Origin: Hyalangium gracile
Lineage (GTDB): Bacteria; Myxococcota; Myxococcia; Myxococcales; Myxococcaceae
Direction: 5' to 3'
Assembly (NCBI RefSeq): GCF_020103725.1
Contig: NZ_JAHXBG010000023.1
Span: 62,001-126,000, forward strand
DNA length: 64,000 nt
Below, in pieces: positions 57,945-64,000 of the stretch. The position numbers and the translations under genes were made by a program. The notes beneath the pieces are model-generated. The model was not told the origin of the DNA, did no database searches, and saw nothing but the letters and a program-made list of their open reading frames with translations. Every line of letters begins with the position of its first letter. Position 1 is the stretch's first letter.

Positions 57945-58430
57945 ATGGAGATCCGGACCGAGACCGTGGAGAAGCTGAAGGCGTTCGCGCGGGGCCAGGC
58001 GACGTGGGCGGAGGTGGAGGGGATGAGCTTCGAGGAGGCGAAATCCATCGCGCAGGTGGGCTGTGAGCTCGCCGCGGCGGGGCGCTACCAGGAGGCGCGC
58101 ATCCTCTTCGAGGGGCTGGTGGAGGGCAACCCGAAGGACGCGGCCAGCCGGGCGGCGCTCGGCACCGTGTACCAGAAGCTGGGCCGGCTGCAGGACGCCA
58201 TCAGCGAGTACAGCGCCGCGCTCGAGCGCGATCCGCGCAACCCCGTGGCCCTCGTCAACCGCGGTGAGCTGTACCTGCGGCAGGGCAACCGGCAGGGCTT
58301 CACGGACGTGACCCAGGCCGTGGAGGCGGATCCGCACGGCGAGACGTCGGCGGGCCGTCGGGCCCGGGCGCTGGTGAAGGCCATCACGCTCGTGGCGGTG
58401 GAGAAGATGAAGGAGAGCCCGCAGGCGTAG
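57945..58430 (+). CDS. SycD/LcrH-like TPR chaperone
   Basis: A 161-residue protein of three TPR-type helical hairpins (GCELAAAGRYQEARILFEGLVEGNPKD, LGTVYQKLGRLQDAISEYSAALERDPRN, LVNRGELYLRQGNR), the layout of class II type III secretion chaperones that bind translocators. The ATG at 57945 is chosen because of the GGGAGACAGG just upstream; an in-frame ATG at 57909 lies 12 codons further upstream. Ordinary TPR proteins look alike, so the chaperone role is an inference from pairing with the preceding gene. Confidence 0.55.
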   Translation: MEIRTETVEKLKAFARGQATWAEVEGMSFEEAKSIAQVGCELAAAGRYQEARILFEGLVEGNPKDAASRAALGTVYQKLGRLQDAISEYSAALERDPRNPVALVNRGELYLRQGNRQGFTDVTQAVEADPHGETSAGRRARALVKAITLVAVEKMKESPQA

Positions 58431-58559
58431 CGCTTGCGGCTGGGGGAAGGGGGGTGATCGGGTGATCGCCGGGCTCGAGGGGAGGGCTCGGCGGCAGCGC
58501 TCGGTGGGTGGGCCCGTGAGGGACATGGGCCATGCGAGGGCCCACCCGCCGACGCTGAT

Positions 58560-59753
58560 TCAAGGCACGGAGATGTCGGCGACGCGCTCGCCGATGGGCG
58601 GGTGGGTCAGGCCCTTGATGACCACCCATCGAGGAGGCTCGGGGTCCATCTTGTTCAACCTCGCGGCCTTCACCAGCATCTGGCGGAACGTGGCGGGGTC
58701 GTTCGTCAGGCGCAGCGCGTAGCGGTCGGCCTCGCGCTCGCGCTCGCGGGAGAACGCCGCGGAGACGGGCGCGGACACCGTCATCACCACGTAGATCAGC
58801 AAGGGGATGAGCGGCAGCGTGCGCGTGTCCGCGAACCGGGTGGTGCCGAACCAGCCGCGCGCCGCCGACAGCTTCAGGAGCCTGTCGATCGCGAAGAGGA
58901 AGGCGACCAGCGCCACGGAGGAGGCGATGCGGCTCGGCCACTGGGACTCGTTCACGTGGCCCGCCTCGTGCGCGACGGCCGCGAGGATCTCCCCCTCGGT
59001 GAACTCCCGGAGCAGCACGTCGTTGAGCACGATGGTGCGCGTGGGGCCCTGGCCGGCGAAGTAGGCCTGGACGCGGTTGGAGGCAACGGACGTCTTCTCC
59101 ACCAGCACGTCGGCGAAGGCGATGTTCGCGCGGGCCATCAGCTCGGTGAGGTGGGTGCGCAGGGGACCGGCCTCCAGCGGCGTCTGATCGTAGAAGGCGC
59201 GGCTGCGGTACGGGTCGAGCGCGGAAGCCACCAACATCAGTAGAGCCACGGGCACGCCCAGCACCAGCCACCAGCGCCGGAGCCGCCGCGCCAGGCCGTA
59301 CAGGCCGAGGACCAGGGCGGAGACGACGATGACACTGGCCAGGAGCTCCTTGAGCTCGTCTCGCGCGTACGTCAGCGGCGTGTGCGTGGACATGCCGTAT
59401 TGGTGCTCGAGGATGTAGCCGAAGTAGAAGTCGCTCGGAGCGGTGACGAGCTTCAGGCTGAAGTCCACGCAGAGTGCGAAGAGCAGCGCCGTTCCCCAGC
59501 CGGGCTCTCCCCAGAGCCTGTCCATCGCGCTGAGGAACACGCGGCTGACCGGCGCGGTGCGCAGGAAGCCCAGTCGGGAGCCGAGCCAGGCGGCCGAGGA
59601 CTGGGCGAGGCGGTAGAAGGGCTTGTTCAGCGGCCCGAGCGCCAGCGCCAGGAACCCCACGTAGACGAAGGGGTTCACCGCGGCACGGATGTAGTACGGC
59701 AGGCTGTACGCCTTGATCTCCGCGAGCTGCGCGGGCGTGAAGATGGGCTCCAT
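58560..59753 (-). CDS. M48-family (Ste24-like) membrane metallopeptidase
   Basis: A 397-residue integral membrane peptidase. The N-terminal ~200 residues hold several transmembrane helices as in the Ste24/M48 N domain; the zinc motif HEAGH (262-266) sits in AVAHEAGHVNE, and the third ligand Glu in EREREADRYAL (ExxxD). Such enzymes process CAAX-type or misfolded membrane proteins. ATG 59753 places the helices correctly. Divergent from the next secreted-protein gene (about 150 bp between). Confidence 0.9.
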   Translation of the reverse strand: MEPIFTPAQLAEIKAYSLPYYIRAAVNPFVYVGFLALALGPLNKPFYRLAQSSAAWLGSRLGFLRTAPVSRVFLSAMDRLWGEPGWGTALLFALCVDFSLKLVTAPSDFYFGYILEHQYGMSTHTPLTYARDELKELLASVIVVSALVLGLYGLARRLRRWWLVLGVPVALLMLVASALDPYRSRAFYDQTPLEAGPLRTHLTELMARANIAFADVLVEKTSVASNRVQAYFAGQGPTRTIVLNDVLLREFTEGEILAAVAHEAGHVNESQWPSRIASSVALVAFLFAIDRLLKLSAARGWFGTTRFADTRTLPLIPLLIYVVMTVSAPVSAAFSREREREADRYALRLTNDPATFRQMLVKAARLNKMDPEPPRWVVIKGLTHPPIGERVADISVP

Positions 59754-59901
59754 GGGCGGGGAGAGGCTATGCCGGCTCCGCCCTGTGTGCCCAGATGCAC
59801 CCCGCGTGACATGCGGGGCGCCTTCGTGGCGCGTCAGGTCGGCAGGGGGCAGCACCGTGGTATAGGCGCAACCCACTCGATACCCGTTTGAGGAGTTCCT
59901 G

Positions 59902-60894
59902 ATGCGCTTCGTGCTTCCCCTGGTCGCACTGCTGGTCACGGCCGGCCCTGCACTCGCCGATGATTCCACCCGCGTCGCCCCGAAGGAGCCTACCGGCGCT
60001 CCTCCGAAGGCGGCCGCTCCCGAGGCGGGACCGGCGCTGCGCTTCGCCTGGCCCTCTCCGTCTCGGGTGAAGGTGACCGAGCGCATCCTCAAGAAGGGCA
60101 AGCGCTCGGTGGTGAGCTACGACGCGGTGTTGTCGGCGCGGTCGGGCGGTGGGTACGAGGTGAAGATCGACAAGTTCCAGTTCCTGGAGATGGAGGGGCG
60201 CGACCTCACCCAGGGTCCGCTGCCCCCGGAGCTCAAGGCGGCCGCAGCCATCGCGAGTGCCCTCCCCACGCTGGTGATCTCCGCTGACGGAGAGGTGTCG
60301 GACGTGGTGGGGATGGAGGAGGTCATCGAACGCACCACCGCGCTCGTCCCCGAGGAGAAGGGCATGCGCGACCAGGTGCGCAGGACGCTCTCGCAGCCGG
60401 CGATGATGCAGATGATGAAGCAGCGGGTGGGTGACTTCTGGAGCACGTGGGTGGGCGCGTGGGTCGGCGCCGATCTGGCCGCTGGCGAGAAGCGCACCGG
60501 CACGGTGCCGATGCAGCTGCCCTCGGGGAGCGTGGACAGCCAGGTGACGATGCACCACCGCGGGTCGGATCCGGCCTACAAGGGCTCGGTGCACCTGGAG
60601 GTGGAGACGGTGCTCGAGGGTGAGCCCTTCCGCAAGGCGATGGCAGGTCTGGTCTCCCAGATGATTCAGTCCTCCGCCGCCAAGGACCAGGCGCCGGACA
60701 TCGACAAGATGCTCAAGTCGGCGCGCCGCGTCTCCACCGTGGAGGTGGTGACCGATCCCGCCACCCTGCGGCCCTACCGCGCGCGCATGGCGCAGGTGAC
60801 GAAGCTGCTGATGGAGGGCCAGGAGCGCGAGGAGCGCGAGGAGCGTGAGTACAGCTTCGCGTGGCCCACGAAGGAGAGCGGCAAGCGCCGCTGA
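59902..60894 (+). CDS. secreted protein, unknown function
   Basis: A 330-residue exported protein with a signal peptide (MRFVLPLVALLVTAGPALA) and a Pro/Ala/Lys-rich linker, then a ~270-residue soluble beta-rich domain (LRFAWPSPSRVKVTERILKKG...). The C-terminus is a Glu/Arg-rich helix (EGQEREEREEREY). No recognised domain. ATG 59902 is preceded by a GAGGAG purine run. Confidence 0.7.
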   Translation: MRFVLPLVALLVTAGPALADDSTRVAPKEPTGAPPKAAAPEAGPALRFAWPSPSRVKVTERILKKGKRSVVSYDAVLSARSGGGYEVKIDKFQFLEMEGRDLTQGPLPPELKAAAAIASALPTLVISADGEVSDVVGMEEVIERTTALVPEEKGMRDQVRRTLSQPAMMQMMKQRVGDFWSTWVGAWVGADLAAGEKRTGTVPMQLPSGSVDSQVTMHHRGSDPAYKGSVHLEVETVLEGEPFRKAMAGLVSQMIQSSAAKDQAPDIDKMLKSARRVSTVEVVTDPATLRPYRARMAQVTKLLMEGQEREEREEREYSFAWPTKESGKRR

Positions 60895-60965
60895 GCCGAG
60901 AGCTGGATCGGCAGTCCCACTTCCGATAGCCGAGCCCATTCGAGAGCCGTGACGAGGGAGACTTC

Positions 60966-62456
60966 ATGAGAAGGCGGTGTTTGACGTTGTGCCTGCTGCT
61001 CGCGCTGGCCGCTTGCAAGGAAGACGATGACGCCACTCCGGATGGGGGCAGTACCTCGGATGGGGGCGGCACCTCGGATGGGGGCGGCACCTCGGATGGG
61101 GGCGGCACCTCGGATGGGGGTAGTACCTCGGATGGGGGCGGCACCTCGGATGGGGGTGGCATTCCGGATGGGGGTGGCATTCCGGATGGGGGTGGCATTC
61201 CGGATGGGGGCGGCATCCCGGATGGGGGCAGCACTTCGGATGGAGGCACCCACCAGGAGCCGCCCTTCACGAGGCTCACGCTCGATGGGACGGCCAACGA
61301 GCTCCAGCCGCTGGCCCTCGCGGTCGGGCCGGGAGACGTGCTCGGCGTGGCGTACTTCTCTCGCGTCACTCCCACCTCGGCCGACTACGAGATCCGTTAC
61401 ATCCAGGTGGACAACGGACAGGTCTCCGCCACCGAGAAGGTGGCCACCGTGCAGCGCGTGTATGGGCTGTCGCTCGCGTTCGACTCGAACGGCCGGCCGG
61501 CGGTGGCCTACCTGGGAGGCGGGAGCGATCAGTCGGTCTTCTGGCTCCAGAGCGACACGGCGGTGGCCTTCCGTACTGGCTCGAACCAGTGGACGGAGAG
61601 CGTCGCGGTGAGGCTGAGCAACGAGGCTCTCTCGGGCAATCCCGTGAGTGACAGCGGCTTCCTGGTGGGGCTCAATCCCTCCCTCGTCTTCCAGGGCACG
61701 CAGGCCATCGTGGCGTACCGGGACGGGCACAACGGCCAGTTCCCGCAGCAGGACTGGGCCGGCAGCGATCTCGAGGCCGTCACCGGCGCTCCCGGGAGCT
61801 GGTCGCCTCGCATCGTGGCGGCCGGCGGCAACAACAGGCAGGCCTATGGCGGCCACATCTCCATGGTGATGGCCGACGGGCAGCCGGCGCTGGTGCACGA
61901 CCAGATGTTTGGCGGCGCGGATGGCTCGGGGGCCAACGTCCTGTTCCAGCGGCGTAACGCGGATGGCTCGTGGACGCAGCCCCTCCAGGTGCAGTCGGTG
62001 TCCAACACGCAGCGGGGCGCATCCCTGGCGTGGGACCCGATGCGGGGCTTTGGCATCGCGGTGCTGGAGCGCTCCGTCAATCGGCTCACCTTCACCGAGT
62101 GCACGGGCACCACGGCGACGGAGTGCACCGTGGCCGCCGACTGGACGACGCCGGATCCCGTCTACGAGTCGGGTACGGGCGGCTGGTACCCGTCGCTGGC
62201 CATCGATCCTCGGACGCACGAGCCGTCCATCGCCTTCTACATCTGCTCGTACACGGCCGGGGCGAATGAGAACTCCTGCAAGCCGAGCGATGATGAGCTG
62301 CGTGTCACCACCCGCAGCCAGAGCATCTGGCGGGAGGTGCTGGTGGACAGCGAGGGCGGTTGGATGCCGAAGATGGCGTACCTCTCCACGGGCCGGCGCG
62401 TCATTGCCTACCGCTTGCCGGCCAATGGCTCGCTGATGCTCGCCCTGGAGCGATGA
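60966..62456 (+). CDS. lipoprotein with DGGGTS tandem linker
   Basis: A 496-residue lipoprotein: the signal ends with lipobox LAAC (Cys ~17), followed by an acidic spacer and a tandem Ser-Asp-Gly-Gly-Gly-Thr repeat, then a ~400-residue beta-rich domain with repeated blocks around VAYFSRVTPTS, AYLGGGSDQSVFWLQ and SLAIDPRTHEPSIAFYIC. The layout resembles beta-propeller lectins or sialidase-like folds, but no catalytic motif is visible. The linker probably holds the domain away from the membrane. Confidence 0.75.
   Translation: MRRRCLTLCLLLALAACKEDDDATPDGGSTSDGGGTSDGGGTSDGGGTSDGGSTSDGGGTSDGGGIPDGGGIPDGGGIPDGGGIPDGGSTSDGGTHQEPPFTRLTLDGTANELQPLALAVGPGDVLGVAYFSRVTPTSADYEIRYIQVDNGQVSATEKVATVQRVYGLSLAFDSNGRPAVAYLGGGSDQSVFWLQSDTAVAFRTGSNQWTESVAVRLSNEALSGNPVSDSGFLVGLNPSLVFQGTQAIVAYRDGHNGQFPQQDWAGSDLEAVTGAPGSWSPRIVAAGGNNRQAYGGHISMVMADGQPALVHDQMFGGADGSGANVLFQRRNADGSWTQPLQVQSVSNTQRGASLAWDPMRGFGIAVLERSVNRLTFTECTGTTATECTVAADWTTPDPVYESGTGGWYPSLAIDPRTHEPSIAFYICSYTAGANENSCKPSDDELRVTTRSQSIWREVLVDSEGGWMPKMAYLSTGRRVIAYRLPANGSLMLALER
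61041..61250 (+). repeat. 18-bp tandem repeat in lipoprotein linker
   Basis: About 11.7 units of an 18-bp repeat encoding DGGGTS/DGGGIP. Sub-blocks differ: early units read ACCTCG (Thr-Ser), later ATTCCG (Ile-Pro), then revert. Copy number is likely to vary between strains by slippage. Confidence 0.9.
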
Positions 62457-62475
62457 GGGCGGACGCGAGTGGCTC

Positions 62476-62506
62476 AGCGCCCGCCGCCAGTCGGAGGTCG
62501 GGCGCT
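62476..62506. terminator. hairpin between convergent genes
   Basis: Stem AGCGCCCG (62476-62483) with CGGGCGCT (62499-62506) around a 15-base loop, between the lipoprotein stop and the end of the heme-oxygenase-like gene. GC-rich without T-run; bidirectional role possible. Confidence 0.5.
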
Positions 62507-63249
62507 CAGGCCGCCGCGCTCACCGGAGTCCACGCCCCTCGGGAGGCGCTCAGGCAGTCCCCGAGGAAGCGCAGGTAGCAGTCCAGCCCCCTGGAGCCGA
62601 TGGCCGCCAGCCTGCGGGCCCGCTCTGGCTGCGGCGCCAGGGCCTCCTCCATCATCCGCTCGTTGAGCGCCGTGTGCCCGACGTCCACCGCGGCATGCTC
62701 GTTGAGGAAGGACAGCTGCTCCATGGCGTCGCGGCCGAGCACCCGAGTGACCTGCTCGAGGATCTTCGGCACCAGCTCCACCGCCAGGTAGCCCACCTCG
62801 TACTCGATGGCCGCCTGGCCGATGGGCAGCTCGCTCGTGATGGTGTCGTCATGCAGCTGGCGGTAGGCCCGCATGGCGTCCGTGGGCGGCTGGGCAATCA
62901 AGGCCTCCGCGTCGAGCTGCTGCTCGTAGCGCCGGTTCCAGCGGCGCACCAGCACCCGCGTGTCCTCGATGGTCATCAGGTGGTGTCCCGCCTCGTGCCG
63001 CGAGTGGGTGATGAGCCCCTGCCCGAGCTTCTCCATCCCGAGCGCGATGCAGCGCTCGCCCGCGCCGCGGATCCATCCCTCCACCGGCTCGGTCATGTAC
63101 GCACCGCGCGCGGACCACTCGATCATGAAGCGCTCCAGCAGCGCGGGGGAGATGTCCGGGGACAGCAGGGCTCGCACCGTGGGCTCCGTCTCCAGGCGGG
63201 CTCGGGTCTCCATCACGTGAGGCAGGTACAGCGTCTTCATCAGGTTCAT
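62506..63249 (-). CDS. heme-oxygenase-like helical protein, possible diiron oxidase
   Basis: A 247-residue all-helical protein resembling the heme-oxygenase-like/PqqC-type fold. Candidate metal ligands appear as HEAGHH near residue 85 and EHAAVDVGH (HxxxDxxH, C-terminal third), together with E in YEVGYLAVEL. This is the ligand pattern of heme-oxygenase-like diiron oxidases, which catalyse N-oxygenation or oxidative cleavage in natural-product pathways. Its ATG overlaps the stop of the upstream gene (ATGA), so both act together. Reading by eye only; a helical scaffold without metal is possible. Confidence 0.55.
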   Translation of the reverse strand: MNLMKTLYLPHVMETRARLETEPTVRALLSPDISPALLERFMIEWSARGAYMTEPVEGWIRGAGERCIALGMEKLGQGLITHSRHEAGHHLMTIEDTRVLVRRWNRRYEQQLDAEALIAQPPTDAMRAYRQLHDDTITSELPIGQAAIEYEVGYLAVELVPKILEQVTRVLGRDAMEQLSFLNEHAAVDVGHTALNERMMEEALAPQPERARRLAAIGSRGLDCYLRFLGDCLSASRGAWTPVSAAA

Positions 63250-64000
63250 GACTGCTCCTTCTCGGGTGGGGTGGGCAGACGGCCTGCTGTCTGCGTGTGG
63301 ATGTGCTCCAGGAATTCGGGGACGAGCTCCGCGGAGATGAGCCAGAGGTACGGCTGCGCGCCGCCGTGCGCGTCCGCCGGGGAGGCTTCCGAGGCGTGGC
63401 TGTCGAGTCCGTCCTCCTGCATGAGGACGAAGGTGTCTCGGCCCCGGCTGGCGTACCATCCGCGCGCCGCGTCCAGCAGCGCCTGGCGGGCCTCTGGCTC
63501 CTCGGGAGCCAGTGGAAACAGGCGCATGGCGTCCAGCAGGCGGAAGGGGTTGGAGCCGCGCTGGCCTACCTCCAGCACCGCCGCCGCGAGAGGTCTGCCC
63601 CCATGGCGGGCGACCAGGATGTGACGCTCCCGCTCCAGCCTGGCCTCACGCCAGGCTCCGGTCGCGGCTCCCAGATCCAGGGACTCCAGGCTCAGATCCA
63701 GGGCTTCGATGTAGCTGGCGGGACGGATGCGGGCGAGCTCGCTGGCCAGCAGCGTCAGCTCGCCAGGCGTCGCCGGACCGACCGACAGTCCCTCCGAGAG
63801 CGCGCGGCCGGGCGCCGCGCAGGAGACATCCACCATCCGCAGGGGGAGCAGCAGCGTCCGACCCGTGCCTTCCATCCTCCGCGCGAAGCCGGCGTGCGCG
63901 CGGTGGACGAACGGCACCGTCCCCTCGATATAGGCGCCCAGCCAGCGGAAGCCGGGATCGCTCTGCGCGTGCTCCACCGTGCGGACATAGAGGTCCCGGA
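63246..64000 (-). CDS. protein of unknown function, 5' end beyond window
   Basis: At least 250 residues; the reading frame runs off the right edge without a stop, so the true start is outside the window (the GTG at 63977 is probably internal, since RDLYVRT upstream continues the frame well). The visible part has mixed alpha/beta character, with ERERHILVARHGGRPLAAAVLEVG as a possible GNAT-like strand pair. It is translationally coupled (ATGA) to the heme-oxygenase-like gene. Confidence 0.6.
   Translation of the reverse strand, partial: RDLYVRTVEHAQSDPGFRWLGAYIEGTVPFVHRAHAGFARRMEGTGRTLLLPLRMVDVSCAAPGRALSEGLSVGPATPGELTLLASELARIRPASYIEALDLSLESLDLGAATGAWREARLERERHILVARHGGRPLAAAVLEVGQRGSNPFRLLDAMRLFPLAPEEPEARQALLDAARGWYASRGRDTFVLMQEDGLDSHASEASPADAHGGAQPYLWLISAELVPEFLEHIHTQTAGRLPTPPEKEQS

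Noticed and set aside
60774-62219. Long minus-strand frame reading the tandem repeat as R-(A/N)-(A/T)-PI units
   Set aside because: It mirrors the repeat of the lipoprotein gene; no start context or domain, so treated as a shadow.

Overview
The window is high-GC, densely coded bacterial DNA, almost certainly from a myxobacterium of the Cystobacter/Archangium/Stigmatella type (Myxococcota). The indications are a member of the Myxococcales paralogous family DUF2378/TIGR02265, a eukaryote-like Ser/Thr kinase beside an FHA protein, many secreted lipoproteins with low-complexity linkers, a sporulation-type prkA-yeaH-spoVR operon, and GTG starts with 1-8 bp gene overlaps throughout. No rRNA, tRNA, CRISPR array, integrase or transposase gene was seen.

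Layout. 1-3.4 kb: a CbrXAB-like sensing operon on the minus strand (small membrane protein, transporter-histidine kinase, NtrC-type regulator running off the left edge). 3.5-14.2 kb: an orphan GspE/PilB-type ATPase, a three-gene membrane/zinc-ribbon operon, endonuclease V with an acetyltransferase, an Eis-like acetyltransferase, an NAD-dependent epimerase, a WGR protein, a lipoprotein and a solute-binding protein. 14.3-20.5 kb: an accessory island. 20.7-31 kb: aldo/keto reductase and M14 peptidase, a Spy-like protein, an alkaline-phosphatase-superfamily membrane enzyme, dnaE, and a dienoyl-CoA isomerase/reductase pair for unsaturated fatty acid oxidation. 31-46 kb: Big-domain lipoprotein, adenylate cyclase-ATPase-TPR regulator, FHA protein, Ser/Thr kinase, M3 oligopeptidase, and glycogen phosphorylase. 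46-56.5 kb: DUF2378, M23 peptidase, OsmC, the prkA-yeaH-spoVR operon, a glycosyltransferase-39-like membrane protein, and RuvX. 56.7-64 kb: a type III translocator/chaperone-like pair, an M48 protease, secreted proteins, and a heme-oxygenase-like protein.

The most interesting region is 14,965-20,472. Two 326-bp direct repeats, with two mismatches between them, each carry the 5' end and upstream region of a DUF3396 (type VI immunity family) gene. They flank the C-terminal remnant of an SMC-like ATPase and an intact two-gene operon: an OLD-family ATPase-TOPRIM nuclease overlapping a UvrD-like helicase. That pairing is the Gabija anti-phage architecture. The left repeat is continuous with a full DUF3396 gene; the right one is truncated after 71 codons. 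This is what a single-crossover (Campbell-type) integration of a circular DNA through an immunity gene would leave, although a duplication is also possible.

A second structural novelty is a ~205-bp dispersed repeat found in opposite orientations at 20.5 kb and 39.2 kb, sharing an identical 31-bp core built on a palindrome that fits the GntR/FadR operator consensus. Others are a likely orphan translocator-chaperone pair, a hairpin whose arm abuts the osmC ribosome-binding site, and an FHA/T2SSE_N fusion beside a kinase. Family assignments rest on reading motifs by eye; no database search or base-composition calculation was run.
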